DNA of 64,000 nucleotides from Trichomonas vaginalis G3 (Eukaryota > Parabasalia > Trichomonadida > Trichomonadidae): positions 11,675,507 to 11,739,506 of the forward strand of contig NC_067206.1 in NCBI RefSeq assembly GCF_026262505.1, given 5' to 3'. Below the pieces are notes generated by a model, which had not been told where the DNA came from, did not search any database, and saw nothing but the letters and a program-made list of their open reading frames with translations. This document shows, one piece after another, positions 1 to 10,035 of the stretch (position 1 is the stretch's first letter; each line of letters opens with the position of its first letter). The translations under genes and the position numbers were made by a program.

Positions 1-65
1 CTTTCTCCAGTAACGAGAACTTTTATGAGATAATATTGAAGAGAGATGATTTTAATATGGTGTAA

Positions 66-593
66 ATGGTAGCTTGGGCAGCTTTAGGCGCAATGGGAAC
101 AAAAGCATTAGCATTTGGAGCAAAAGCACTTGGAGCTTATGACGCAGTAAATAAAATGAGTGGAGGAAGGGTTTCAAAGACATTAGATGCAAATAAAGGA
201 AAGATTGGAGGCTGGGTTGCAAAGAAGTTAAGATTAAATAAAATAGGGCTCATAAATAAAGCATCCAATTTGGTTGCGACTGAGTCAGAAAATGCTTTAG
301 GAAAGGACGATGAGTTTGCAAAACACGTAAAAGACTTTAATGACCAGATGAAAGGTGAAACAATGCATTTAAATAGAGTCGATGGAACTAAAGAAGATGT
401 TTCTTCTCCACCAGTAGTTCTTCCGTATGGTCCCTATGGAATGTATGGAAACCCTTACGAAAGACCATTTGACCCATTGACTGGTGGAAGTAACTGGTAT
501 CATTACGGACGAAGAAGAAAGACAGTCAAGTTGGAGACAGACGTGAAGAAAGCAACTAAAAAGAAACCAAGGAAGAGAGTTATAAAGCAATGA
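66..593 (+). CDS. Small basic Gly/Ala-rich protein of the putative Maverick/Polinton
   Basis: This is a 175-residue ORF. Its N-terminus is rich in Ala and Gly with a hydrophobic, amphipathic character (residues 1-25). The middle is charged, a PYGPYGMYGNPYERP stretch rich in Pro, Gly and Tyr follows, and the C-terminus is very basic (Lys/Arg-rich, residues 148-175). That architecture, an amphipathic start followed by a basic tail, resembles small structural or core proteins of Polintons and adenovirus-like elements, but I recognise no specific family. It is read on the same strand as the next ORF, about 155 bp upstream of it. Function unknown. Confidence 0.5.
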   Translation: MVAWAALGAMGTKALAFGAKALGAYDAVNKMSGGRVSKTLDANKGKIGGWVAKKLRLNKIGLINKASNLVATESENALGKDDEFAKHVKDFNDQMKGETMHLNRVDGTKEDVSSPPVVLPYGPYGMYGNPYERPFDPLTGGSNWYHYGRRRKTVKLETDVKKATKKKPRKRVIKQ

Positions 594-748
594 ATTCAAC
601 AGGGTGAAAAAACAGGTGAAAAAAGAGGTGAGATCTCACCACTTCACCTAAATTTATTTTTGCGCTATGTTTTCATAGGTGTGGGAGTGGTGATATCATT
701 AATTTTTATTGTATTTTATTTTTACTGAAAATTTTTATTTGGATGTAA

Positions 749-1033
749 ATGACAGAACAAAAGCAACTCATTCGAATTCCACAGTATAACAAACATACAT
801 TTAAACATTTATTCTTCCTTCCTGAGCATAACATGTTCTTTCAAATACATCCGAGACCAGTTGACTTTTCATTGACTGTTTATAAAGATAGAAATAGTTA
901 TATCATTAAACCATACGATGACGAAGGTAAGTTATGTAAATTGTACGTTAAGAAGTTAGAGAAAGTTTATGGCTTCAAGTATGACTACAATAGGGTTAAC
1001 ACTGATGATGAAGATATTGAGGAAAATTTATGA
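749..1033 (+). CDS. Small hypothetical protein of the putative Maverick/Polinton
   Basis: This 94-residue ORF encodes a mixed-charge protein with an acidic C-terminus (DDEDIEE near the end). It starts in the same TGTAAATG context as the ORF before it, which suggests the two share an expression signal. I see no recognisable domain, signal peptide or membrane segment. It is the last ORF before the terminal hairpin of the element. Function unknown. Confidence 0.4.
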   Translation: MTEQKQLIRIPQYNKHTFKHLFFLPEHNMFFQIHPRPVDFSLTVYKDRNSYIIKPYDDEGKLCKLYVKKLEKVYGFKYDYNRVNTDDEDIEENL

Positions 1034-1289
1034 GAACATTAGTGAAGTCGTTAGTGAGAACGATAGTGAGGTGAAATTGTTGGCGGCTTTGTAAATATTT
1101 AAGGTTAAGTTAGTTTTTGCGTTCATGTTGTAAAATATACGTTAACGGTTTTGTAAAGTGTCAAATTCACAAGTATTGGGTAAGGTGGAACACAGTGCCA
1201 CCATACCCAAGACTTGTATACTAACTAAAGTGTTCTCAAAACCTAGTTTTTCTTATTTTGGATAATCTTAATATTTATATTATTATAAA

Positions 1290-2534
1290 CTAATTGAACA
1301 CCATATGTTTTTGTATACTTTTACAAAAAAATTGATAGATTTGTGATACTTTCCCCGATGATAGAATTGAATAGCTTACATTTTGACAGAACTTAATATG
1401 GAACATTACAATTGTTGGAAAAGAGCCGCAATTTAGTGACTTGTATTTGTTTGCTGGGTTCAGTTTCTGGTCGCAGTGAATGAGGAACTCGTCAATTCTG
1501 TCTGATGAGTAACGATTTATGTTGTGCATCCTCTTTCTTGGGTCGACCAACGATTGGAAGTAATTTGTCATGAACTCGCGCGCAATGATTTCGTAAGAGA
1601 CTGTTGCTTTATTGTGCTTATGGTTCTTTATGTCCTGCAATGTCTGCTCTAGGTTGTAGCCGAACATAGTCATCCTTGTTGAGATGTAGTCATGATTATA
1701 GCGAAACCTTGCAACTCTTTCTTCGTAGATTCTTACGAATGAGCCAATCCATGGATGGGTCGAGAGATCATCAATGGAAATCCTTGTTTGAGGGTTCTTA
1801 TCTAATAGTCGTTTGAATAAGTCCATTAATGAAGGAGATAGGTTTGGAGGGTATTGTATATCACGTAAGATTATGTTGTGAGCAAGTCTTGTGTAGTTTG
1901 TATCGGAAAAAGGAAGACGACCACAAACCATCGCATAAAGTACAATTCCGCAGCTCCAAATATCGGAGGAAAATGAGTATTTTTGTCCCATTATCAATTC
2001 TGGTGATGCATACATAGGAGATCCGCATTGAGTATTCATAATCTGTCCATCATCTGGATTTCGACTAAATCCGAAATCAATTAAACGGATATTTTTGTTA
2101 ATATCAAATAGTATATTCTCGGCTTTAATATCGCGATGAGCAATGTTGCACTTCTTTTGTAAAAATTTCATTACAACAATTAATTGGGCAAATACTGGAG
2201 CTGCATCTTGTTCACTAAAAGGTCCATATTGGTTAATATAGTTTAAAAGTGTGCCATTATGCGCGTATTCCATGACTAAATAGGTACAATCTGTGTCATG
2301 AATAACATCATAGAAATCTGCAATATATGGATGTTTGACTCTTCTCATTATTCTAACTTCCCTGTCAATAATAGGTTTTGGAGTGCCATTGCGAATATCT
2401 AAATTTTTTGGGATCATTTTTATTGCAACAACGGATCCTGTAGTATTATGAATGGCCATAAATACTTTCGCAAATGCTCCACTACCAATGTTGGACTGAA
2501 TGCTATAATCTCCTAGGACAGGAGATGGTTTCAT
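1290..2534 (-). CDS. CAMK-type serine/threonine protein kinase
   Basis: This 414-residue protein is a complete protein kinase of the CAMK/SNF1/MARK-like group. Its catalytic domain covers about residues 9-263. Visible motifs are the glycine loop GSGAFAKV (17-24), the ATP-anchoring Lys39 in VAIKM, Glu59 in the C helix, the catalytic loop HRDIKAEN (133-140), DFG (153-155) and an activation segment TQCGSPMYASPE (168-179). All catalytic residues are present, so it should be active. The remaining 150 residues have no domain I recognise; trichomonad CAMK kinases commonly carry such a tail. The substrate is unknown. The gene is transcribed toward the Maverick end and is separated from the HIT gene by a 0.9-kb AT-rich divergent spacer. 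Confidence 0.93.
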   Translation of the reverse strand: MKPSPVLGDYSIQSNIGSGAFAKVFMAIHNTTGSVVAIKMIPKNLDIRNGTPKPIIDREVRIMRRVKHPYIADFYDVIHDTDCTYLVMEYAHNGTLLNYINQYGPFSEQDAAPVFAQLIVVMKFLQKKCNIAHRDIKAENILFDINKNIRLIDFGFSRNPDDGQIMNTQCGSPMYASPELIMGQKYSFSSDIWSCGIVLYAMVCGRLPFSDTNYTRLAHNIILRDIQYPPNLSPSLMDLFKRLLDKNPQTRISIDDLSTHPWIGSFVRIYEERVARFRYNHDYISTRMTMFGYNLEQTLQDIKNHKHNKATVSYEIIAREFMTNYFQSLVDPRKRMHNINRYSSDRIDEFLIHCDQKLNPANKYKSLNCGSFPTIVMFHIKFCQNVSYSILSSGKVSQIYQFFCKSIQKHMVFN

Positions 2535-3473
2535 TTATGTGCTAAAATTTGTGATGTATTTTATCGTTGACAGAAATTTTGGTTCGTGATTTAATTTCTT
2601 GAAGATGTAAATGATAAATAGTATATATTGAAAACAATCAGCCAATTTTTTAATAAAGATTTTAAAATTGAGAAGCATTCAATTGCATTTTCTGAAAGTG
2701 TGTAAGGTTTGTAGATATTATTTATCTATTGATTTTTGACCAATAATTTATTTTTACAAAAATTTAATTGAATATAATTCAAAATATTAAACAATCATTT
2801 TAGAATATATTAACGTAGATAAGCATAATCAATGATTTTATTAAATAAAAATTGAATGATTTACATTTGTTGTAAAAATTTTTATCTGCAAACAGTCATA
2901 TTATTATTTCTCTTGCCTTTAAATCAATTGAACATACTATACTTGTGATTTCCGTCACTTAAAATTATTGATAAATCATGATAATTTTTAGTTTTCCAAA
3001 TAACTAATTTATCGACCCTTATTTTACTGATAAAACATAATATTGTGAAATGCGCTAATTGTCTGACCATTTTTAGCTTATTTTCATAATCTCAAATTTA
3101 ATTTTCCATTTCAAAAGATGGTTATATTGTAGATTAGCACTCCTCTATTCTATGCTTTGAAATTTATAGTATCTAGAAGATACATCAATAATTTAATTAA
3201 ATTGTATTACTTCACTCTATAATCAATTTGTTTCCCTTCCAATAAATAAGAAAAGTTAATTTTGTAGATCAATGGAAAGAGTGATCTCCATTAACAATTA
3301 TATCAAAGAGTTTACGTATTCTTCGATAAATTATCGGTGAAATCGATTTTAGTTATATTTTAATTACAAATTGTCGATATAGTATTGTGTTTTAACATCG
3401 ATATTTTCTTAAAAATCAAATATTTTTAATTAAAAATCCAAATTTTTTATGAATTTTGTAAAATCATTAAAAA
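2535..3473. other. AT-rich divergent intergenic region, no gene seen
   Basis: This spacer separates the divergently transcribed kinase and HIT genes, so it must hold both promoters. Just upstream of the HIT start there is a TCATTA initiator-like sequence (about 3465). I see no ORF with coding character, RNA gene or clear repeat. Confidence 0.5.
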
Positions 3474-3881
3474 ATGTTCAGAGTTGATCGATCTTTTGGT
3501 CCTTGGACAATTCCAAAGGAACATATTTTTTATGAATCAGAGCTTTCTTTTGCCTTCGTTAATCTCAGACCAGCATGCGAAGGACACGTTTTGATTTCTC
3601 CAAAGCGAGTTGTACAATTTTTTGATTTATTAACAGATGCAGAAAAATTAGATCTATTAAACACAGCAACTCATGTTCGTGATACTATGAAAGCATCAAT
3701 GCACACAGAAGGATGCGCAATGACAATTCAAGATGGACCTGCAGCTGGCCAAACAGTTCCTCATGTTCATTTTCACGTAATACCTCGTAACTTCCCTACA
3801 AAGTTTTCTTCTTCTCCGGATTTATCCTTCGAAACACGTTGCGAAACTTCAAATAAATATAGAAAATTCTTTGGATACTAA
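3474..3881 (+). CDS. HIT-family hydrolase, FHIT-like (diadenosine polyphosphate hydrolase)
   Basis: This 135-residue protein belongs to the histidine triad superfamily. It has the signature QTVPHVHFHVIPR, with the triad histidines at 97, 99 and 101, and the upstream HIT features FAFVNLRPACEGHVLISPKR. The QTV-H-H-H pattern and the N-terminal half fit the FHIT branch (Ap3A hydrolase: cleaves diadenosine triphosphate to AMP plus ADP) better than HINT. The length matches the core FHIT domain. The C-terminus is short, so it lacks the extended tail of animal FHIT. It is predicted to be cytosolic, with no signal peptide. The start is supported by a TCATTA initiator-like element about 10 bp upstream. 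Confidence 0.9.
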   Translation: MFRVDRSFGPWTIPKEHIFYESELSFAFVNLRPACEGHVLISPKRVVQFFDLLTDAEKLDLLNTATHVRDTMKASMHTEGCAMTIQDGPAAGQTVPHVHFHVIPRNFPTKFSSSPDLSFETRCETSNKYRKFFGY

Positions 3882-4329
3882 ATCTTCATTACAGAAACAA
3901 GCACTTACTTTTCCATCAAATATCTGTTTTGATATAAATATTTTGGTCAAATAAAATATGATAAAATTGTTTTTATAGTTTTATTTTTTCGTTTTCAGCA
4001 GATATTCAAGATGTCGGCACCATATACCAGACGATATCGGAAAATACAATTATTAAACCAAAAATGCATCATATAACATCCGATCCTCATGCTTATGCTA
4101 AGAACCCGTAAATTTAAAACGATTCAAGAGAAAAATTAATTTTAAAATGTTATTTCATACTTCTTCAAGAAATAACACAATTGAGTTACAAAAATGTTTT
4201 TTTTTTCACATACCTGAATCCTTCTAAGTAACATATCCTTAAAAAACTAAAAAAAATCAGAAATCATCAACATTTTAATATCATATTGTAATGTTCATAT
4301 CACTCTCTAACCCAACAAATAATTTAAAA

Positions 4330-5310
4330 TTATTCTCTTGTTGCTCCATGATCAATGAGGTACTGATATGTAACAGTTCCGAATTTCGAAGCGTAGAATA
4401 GAGGAGTTCCGTGATTTGTACGAATATTAACATCTGCTCCGTGTTCAACCAAGATTTTAATCAAATCAAAGTTATTATTCTTCAAAGCGATCAAAAGAGG
4501 TGTCCATGTCTGAAGAATTTCATCATCATGCTTGAGATTGCACAATTTCGGATTAGATTCGACGAGATATTCAACACTTGCAATATCTCCTGCTTCTGTA
4601 GCTCTAAAGATATCATCTATGAAGTTCTTTGGCTTAACAAGTGGTTTGGTAAACGCTGCTTCACGCCATTTTGTATTATCTGCCTTAAGAGTCTGATTAT
4701 AAGTTTTAACTTCTTTGTATTTTTCTTTAAGGATCTTGAACTCGTTAACCCAATGCGGATTTCTCTTCTTGTATGCTTCAAGCTTAGTAACTTCTTTCGT
4801 TAAGTCTTCTGCAAGAATTGTATTTCTTTGGTATCTTTCGTATTGAGATAAGATAGTTCCTTTGAGCTTCTCTATGTCTTCTTCAAGCTCTTGGACATGC
4901 AAGCTCTTTGGAGGAGGTGGAGCTAAGAATGGCTGAGTGCAAAGTTGAGTAATGATGGGAAATCCTTCAATTCCTTTTAACGCTTCAAGAGCCTCACCAC
5001 CTGAGATATTGCCGCAGTTTAAAAACATAAGTAATCCGATTCCGGATTCTCCTAAAAATTTAATATGCAATTTAAGAGCTCTGTTGGCTTCTTCTGGCGT
5101 TAAAATTCTATTTGCATTCTTTAAAACACGACCTATTAATGCGGCAGGTAATGAAAAGAAATTTTCATTTTTCATAAACATTTCGAGATTCTTAATGAGA
5201 ATTTCATCGAAATTTTTCGGATCTGGATTTTGTTTGAGGTTTTTTTTAATTTGATCAATCGTCGTTTGAACTTGAGCTTCAGGAGATACCTTTTCCTTCG
5301 ATAAAGACAT
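4330..5310 (-). CDS. Coiled-coil and ankyrin-repeat protein
   Basis: This is a 326-residue protein. The N-terminal half is alpha-helical and charged. A coiled coil lies at about residues 140-215 (leucine/lysine/glutamate heptads), and the C-terminal 80 residues hold ankyrin repeats, with the consensus pieces TPLLIALKNNN, LVEHGADVNIRTNHGTPLF and YLIDHGATRE. This is a common trichomonad architecture, and the partner it binds is unknown. The ATG at 5310 is chosen because two AAAAGTGACA motifs sit directly upstream (complement of 5311-5320 and 5333-5342), the nearer one touching the ATG. A GTG two codons upstream lies inside the motif and is not a start. Confidence 0.85.
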   Translation of the reverse strand: MSLSKEKVSPEAQVQTTIDQIKKNLKQNPDPKNFDEILIKNLEMFMKNENFFSLPAALIGRVLKNANRILTPEEANRALKLHIKFLGESGIGLLMFLNCGNISGGEALEALKGIEGFPIITQLCTQPFLAPPPPKSLHVQELEEDIEKLKGTILSQYERYQRNTILAEDLTKEVTKLEAYKKRNPHWVNEFKILKEKYKEVKTYNQTLKADNTKWREAAFTKPLVKPKNFIDDIFRATEAGDIASVEYLVESNPKLCNLKHDDEILQTWTPLLIALKNNNFDLIKILVEHGADVNIRTNHGTPLFYASKFGTVTYQYLIDHGATRE

Positions 5311-5342
5311 TGTCACTTTTTATTTGCGAAAATGTCACTTTT
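5311..5342 (-). promoter_or_regulatory. Tandem AAAAGTGACA promoter-like motifs
   Basis: Two copies of the decamer AAAAGTGACA on the minus strand lie at 5311-5320 and about 5333-5342, immediately before the start of the ankyrin/coiled-coil gene. The same decamer precedes several other genes in this window (47.7, 48.4 and, as AAAAGGTGACA, 53.26 kb). This makes a core promoter or transcription-factor site likely. The role is inferred from position and repetition only. Confidence 0.5.
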
Positions 5343-5861
5343 GATAATTTCGCATATATTTTCTCCAAAAAATAATTGATGAAAGGATCAATCCTTATTT
5401 TCATAGAATAATACTATTTTATTAGCATCTTCTTTGCTCCTTTTCACTTGCTAAGTTTGAATGTCATAATTATTACTTATCATATTCATACATTTAGTCA
5501 TTATATTTATGTAAATTTATGTATTATCTGTATAATTATTTTACATAAGCACATCTATATAATGCTTCACGATCAGTTTCTCTATAAAATTCCGCATGAA
5601 TTAAGTAATGAAAAATGAAAATTAAATTTGTTAATTGTGGTTGTTTTGGATAGACAATTTTACATAAATGATACTATAGAGAAAGAATAGATAGTATTTT
5701 AGCCTTCAAGGGCAAAGTTCAGTTATTTCATAAAAAATCTTTATTATTTGGGTGATAAAAATAACATTAATATATAATAAACTACATATAACTGTGACTG
5801 AAGCAGTAATGATCGCAGTTGGGAACCTTTTGAAATTTTCAAATTAAATTTAACTAAATTC
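5317..5861. other. Intergenic region, nothing recognised
   Basis: About 540 bp of AT-rich spacer lie between two minus-strand genes. Beyond the GTGACA motifs at its left edge I see no coding sequence, RNA gene or repeat. Confidence 0.4.
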
Positions 5862-6875
5862 TCATTTTAGTTTGAAGAATTTCTTAATTTGAGGAAGCTC
5901 TGGTATCTGATCCTGATTTACATCAAATTTATTTGTATCATCAATATTCAATTCAGATTCGCCGTATCTAGATGATACCTGAGCATCTTTTGGTCCATCG
6001 AATTTACAGTTAGTGATATTAACTACTTGGTAAACTGATTCGAGCGAAATTGAATGTGCCTGCTCATCACAATGGTTCAAAACAAAGTTACATGTATCAA
6101 ACCTAGATTTGTGCATCATATGGAAGCATGTAAAAGCACCACCTCTGCATTGAGCGCTATTATTCAGAAAAGTAGCCATTTTGACAGTTCGTGTAGTTGT
6201 TTTGAATGCAAAATCAAAGAAAGCACCTGAAACAAATGCATGGTTATCTACAAAATATGATGTAAGTAAATGACCGCCCGCTCTATCAATTCTCATGGCT
6301 CCTGTCCAAAGTTCTGCATGATTTTGGCTAGAATTAGTATTTTGGATCAATGATGAGTCTGATTCATATCTAGTGTCCATGTGGCATCCAGCTGAATATT
6401 TTGCGGAATTATTGTAAAATTGGTCGTCATTTAGGTTAATAAAGGCCGATTCTAGTAAATTAATAGCGCCACCAACATTAGAATGGCAATTAGAAAAGAC
6501 TGACTTGGTAATATTTATCAAACTTGCTCTTCCATATATTGCTGCTCCTCTCTCGGCTACTAAATTAGTAAATATACAATCTTCGATGATGACATTGTCA
6601 GATTCTTTTGAAATGATTTGTTTTTCGATTCTTTGATTGGTTTCTTTCACTAATCCATCAATTTTAATAGCAGATCCTATTATTTTATTGAATTTAGTTT
6701 GATAAACTTGATATTTTTGTGAAGGAATTCCGCTAAGAATTGTATTTGTTATTTTATTAAATCTTGAAAATGATAAACTGAATGAAATATGCTGATCACT
6801 TTGAAAGTTACGTGAGAATAAAGGGCTTGGAAGCACTTTATCTGCAACTAATAAACGAGTAATAGTGAGATTCAT
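5862..6875 (-). CDS. Pmp-like right-handed beta-helix protein
   Basis: This is a 337-residue protein with short repeats such as VGGAINLLESAF, CRGGAFTCF, YNNSAKYSAGC and FLNNSAQ. That is the GGAI plus FxNN pattern of chlamydia-like polymorphic membrane protein (Pmp) repeats and other right-handed beta-helix folds. Trichomonads have a large family of surface proteins with this fold. Here I see no signal peptide and no C-terminal membrane segment, although the family normally has both. The copy may therefore be a truncated or intracellular member. The ATG at 6875 is used because the ORF upstream of it opens on a non-ATG codon. Confidence 0.75.
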   Translation of the reverse strand: MNLTITRLLVADKVLPSPLFSRNFQSDQHISFSLSFSRFNKITNTILSGIPSQKYQVYQTKFNKIIGSAIKIDGLVKETNQRIEKQIISKESDNVIIEDCIFTNLVAERGAAIYGRASLINITKSVFSNCHSNVGGAINLLESAFINLNDDQFYNNSAKYSAGCHMDTRYESDSSLIQNTNSSQNHAELWTGAMRIDRAGGHLLTSYFVDNHAFVSGAFFDFAFKTTTRTVKMATFLNNSAQCRGGAFTCFHMMHKSRFDTCNFVLNHCDEQAHSISLESVYQVVNITNCKFDGPKDAQVSSRYGESELNIDDTNKFDVNQDQIPELPQIKKFFKLK

Positions 6876-7691
6876 TAGTTGCAATATTGAAAAATAAGCA
6901 ACTCATTGACTAAATTTGAGAGCTAGATTTTCAACCAGATTTCTATATGTTTTTTCCAATATTAGATTTGAGATTCAGAAATTATTATGTAAAATGAGCA
7001 TTATTTTGACCTGCGTTTGTAATTTTTAGAATTTTAGTTCATTTTAGTTATTGGATTTTAAAAATCTCTAAATATATTTGAAGTTTCAAATATTTGATCT
7101 TTAGATAAGCGATCACAAGTAAAATCATTGATAAATATCGATTATCTTAATAAGTTTAATTGGAACCAGACATAGATGTTCATATAATCTAATGAAAAAC
7201 AACTGGCACAATTTTATTTCTCGACTTGTAATAATCTGTTTGCAAAATTATTTGAACCATATAAACACTTATCGAATGTATATTTAGTGTTTATTGAATC
7301 AGACTTCAAAAACCTCATGTGAAATTTGAATACATATAAAAATCAACAATTCAAGTAAAATGAAGAGGAGGATAAGTTGAATATTTATAGAATATTATTA
7401 TAATCCATTTTCTGCGTATCCAAATAGCAAAGATTTATGCTTCTTTTTGAGATGTTTACAAGAGACCATTTAAATAGGTGAAGTCAATAATTTGTATATA
7501 ATTTATGTGTATTAATACAATACTCTAAAAATGAGCCAAATAAAAAAAAGTTTATCTTATATTTAAAAACATGATTTGATATGAATATATTTATTTACAT
7601 CATGCAAAGATTCCAAATATGAAATAAAACAATCATCGATGGCGTAAAATACACGAAAAAAATTGAATAAAAAGTTGTTTCACTTATCAAT
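6876..7691. other. AT-rich divergent spacer, no gene seen
   Basis: This 0.8-kb region between divergent genes contains no ORF with coding character. Just upstream of the lectin gene, TCACTTATCAATATG (about 7680-7694) gives a TCA-type initiator very close to the ATG. This fits the very short 5' leaders known in trichomonads. Confidence 0.45.
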
Positions 7692-8381
7692 ATGAACTGC
7701 TATTTCATCAATGCAGCCCATAAGGAATTCCTCCTGACAATCGGCGACAAGAGCTGCGCCGAGCGTGAGGGCCAACTTATCATTTGGAAGTACGAGAAGG
7801 GTCTTCAGAACCAATTCATGCTTTTCAAGGAGCGTTTAGTTAACGCCCTCTCCGGACATCTTCTTGAACCACTCAACCAGGAGGTCGGCTCAATTGTTAT
7901 CCAAGACGGCGTTTACAAACGTGAGGAGAAGTGGGCATACTATCCAGATATGACAATCCGCAACTCCAAGGGCCTCGTTCTCGACGTCCAGGGTGGCCGT
8001 TTCGAAGAAGGCACACCAATCATTCTTTGGAATTCCAACGGCACAGAGCAGCAGAAGTGGATTCCATGCACAGTCCTTGTCACAGGCAGAAAGCACAAGA
8101 AGCATCACTCAAAGAAGGAAAAGAAGCCAGAGCCAGCTCCAGAACCAGCTGAGGAGAAGAAGGAGAGCTCATCTGATGACGAAAAGAAGAAGAAGGGATT
8201 CTTCGAGAAGGTCGCTGATAAGATCTCTGACGCTCTCTCATCATCTTCATCATCTGATGATGAAAAGAAGGACGCTCCAGAGGGAGAAAAGAAGCACCGC
8301 AAGCGCAGACATCACACAAAGGATGGCTCTAAGTACAGACATCGCAAGCACCACTCTCACTCAAAGGAAGGAGAAAAGTAA
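7692..8381 (+). CDS. Ricin-B-type beta-trefoil lectin domain protein with charged tail
   Basis: This is a 229-residue protein. Residues 1-150 form a beta-trefoil domain of the ricin-B lectin type (carbohydrate-binding fold, not a toxin). Repeated units end in NQF or QKW (NQFMLF, EQQKWIPC), and LVLDVQGGRFEEGTPIILWNSNG is typical of the family. Residues 150-229 are a low-complexity tail rich in Lys, Glu, Ser and His with acidic SSDDEKKK blocks and a basic end. There is no signal peptide, so a cytosolic location is likely. Codon use is markedly GC-rich at third positions compared with the AT-rich neighbours, which suggests strong expression. The ligand is unknown. Confidence 0.85.
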   Translation: MNCYFINAAHKEFLLTIGDKSCAEREGQLIIWKYEKGLQNQFMLFKERLVNALSGHLLEPLNQEVGSIVIQDGVYKREEKWAYYPDMTIRNSKGLVLDVQGGRFEEGTPIILWNSNGTEQQKWIPCTVLVTGRKHKKHHSKKEKKPEPAPEPAEEKKESSSDDEKKKKGFFEKVADKISDALSSSSSSDDEKKDAPEGEKKHRKRRHHTKDGSKYRHRKHHSHSKEGEK

Positions 8382-9021
8382 ATTCGTATGAATAAAATTT
8401 TCCATTTCATGAAGTTATATTCCAACATTTACAATAATATTCAATATTTTAGTAATTAATCCACTTTCCTTTGATATCTGAAGCAAAATATTAGAGAATC
8501 ATTAGTGAAATATTTCAATCAAACGAAATTACAGAAAGATTTATGAATTTCTCATGAAGTTAGATTACAATGTTTAATTTCTTGCATGTTCATGCATATT
8601 AATCCCAATGTCTTATACGTCTTTAACGTAAGACCTTTATAAATCTACATTCTTTTTCAAATTCATGCTATCTATAAAATATTATGTCATTATTAAGAGA
8701 ATAGTCACATCGTCTATAATTATGATAAATTACTATCAGATCAATTGTTATTTGATGAGAACCAAATCAATTGAACTATTTGTTCAAAATTACAGTAAAG
8801 ATTATAGAGACAATGCAATCACACTTATCATTCGACAAAACAATAGTGTATATCATCTTCTATTCCAAATATTCCGATGAGATAAGGTAGTTTTGTAATA
8901 TTTCCTTCATTTTGTTAAGATTCATTTCGATAGCAATATACGGGGTTCTTGAAATAAGATTCCGATTCTCATCAAGAATTTCAAACTTTCTTTACATAAA
9001 AGTGCCATCTCATTTTTTCAA
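8382..9021. other. AT-rich spacer, nothing recognised
   Basis: A short ORF-like stretch at 8665-8880 has no coding bias (isoleucine/asparagine-rich, no motif), and I do not consider it a gene. The spacer ends in a TTTTTTCAAATG context at the start of the next gene, with a TCA-type initiator overlapping the leader. Confidence 0.4.
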
Positions 9022-9639
9022 ATGTCTTCCTCTGAAGAAGAAATTGAGACTAACATCGAAACTGAAGATGGAATTCTTACAACCAAGAATGTCAAAGTCG
9101 ATTATAAAAATTTGGAAGCTCAAGGCGCAGAAATCAAATTATCCGACGATGAATTAACGATTCAAAAAAATACTAAACCCAAAAAAGTAGCATTCGATGC
9201 TCCAGCTCCATCACCATCAAAACAATATGATGCAAAATCCGTTGCTTCCACAGCATCAAAAGCATCAAGAATTTCTAAGAAATCCACTGCTAGTAAGATA
9301 GAAATCGAGAACGACCGTCTTTCCGTTATGATTAATAATCTTGGTTTGAATGAGGATGAAATTAACTTCCAAAGTCAACAACAGGCAGAAGCACGCTACA
9401 AGAAAATGGTTGAGAAGAAGTTTAAAGTTTTCATAGAGAATAGCGAGAAGATTAGAAAGAGTAACGAAACTTCAGAAAGAAATAATATCAGTATTGAAGA
9501 ATTATATAAAATGCCTCGTCATAAACTACTTTACGAGAATGAAAAGCTTAAAGTTAGAATCCAGAGCTTAGAGAAACAAAGAAAAGAACTGGATGAAAAA
9601 TTCATCACTCTAAGTAAAAGACTTGAGCAGCTCAGCTAA
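9022..9639 (+). CDS. Hypothetical coiled-coil protein
   Basis: This 205-residue acidic-to-basic protein has an acidic N-terminus (SSSEEEIETNIE), a Ser/Lys/Ala-rich low-complexity segment (about 55-95) and a long coiled coil in the C-terminal half. Near residues 165-205 there are regular Leu/Lys/Glu heptads (LYENEKLKVRIQSLEKQRKEL). I recognise no catalytic domain or family. The pattern resembles structural proteins of the cytoskeleton or cilia, but that is only a guess. The start is supported by the adjacent TTTTCAAATG initiator context. Confidence 0.75.
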   Translation: MSSSEEEIETNIETEDGILTTKNVKVDYKNLEAQGAEIKLSDDELTIQKNTKPKKVAFDAPAPSPSKQYDAKSVASTASKASRISKKSTASKIEIENDRLSVMINNLGLNEDEINFQSQQQAEARYKKMVEKKFKVFIENSEKIRKSNETSERNNISIEELYKMPRHKLLYENEKLKVRIQSLEKQRKELDEKFITLSKRLEQLS

Positions 9640-10035
9640 ATTACCACTTTACTTTGTTGCGTTTATTGATTTGATTTTATTTGGTAAATATATATTTTTA
9701 TTTTTTCAAATTTTTATCCCGATTTGGAAATCATGATTTTTGTTTCTTTTCTATATCATGCGTTTCTTAGAATCTAAGAATGTGTTGTATTGGATGTTGA
9801 TAATATTTATAACAATAAACAAGATCATCACTGCTTTTTCACCTGAAAGTCAAAGCCAGATTGCAGTAGAAGAGACGAAATTGTGACTATAAGAAAAATT
9901 AAAACTTTCAATTCCCATTTCATCTGGTACTCATGATATCTGCAAAGTATCCAAGCAATTGAAGAGAGAGCTTTTTCAAAGTCATTATTTATAGATCGAT
10001 AGATCAAATAATTTCTTTCTAAAACATCCATTCTA

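Larger units (their letters stand above)
1..1240. mobile_element. Probable end of a Maverick/Polinton-type element (partial)
   Basis: The left edge holds two compact plus-strand ORFs (66-593 and 749-1033), each starting just behind a similar TGTAAATG context that is not used by the other genes in the window. They are followed by a short gene-free end of about 200 bp. That end carries an imperfect 18-bp hairpin (about 1171-1215, loop AACACAGTG) and then the sequence ACTAAAGTGTTCTC, after which the base composition returns to ordinary spacer. Mavericks are extremely abundant in trichomonads, and the first protein has the look of a small virion-type protein. The assignment is inferred from this context, and I cannot see a polymerase or integrase because the element runs off the window. 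The right boundary, about 1205-1240, is approximate. Confidence 0.45.

Noticed and set aside
1290-2534. A short plus-strand ORF at 1829-2017 inside the kinase gene
   Set aside because: It is the antisense shadow of the kinase coding sequence.
7692-8381. Reading the ricin-B lectin protein as a toxin
   Set aside because: Only the sugar-binding beta-trefoil is present, with no toxin A-chain and no secretion signal. It is a lectin-domain protein.
8665-8880. A 71-codon plus-strand ORF in a spacer
   Set aside because: It is rich in Ile, Tyr and Asn as expected from AT-rich noise, has no motif, and lacks coding bias.
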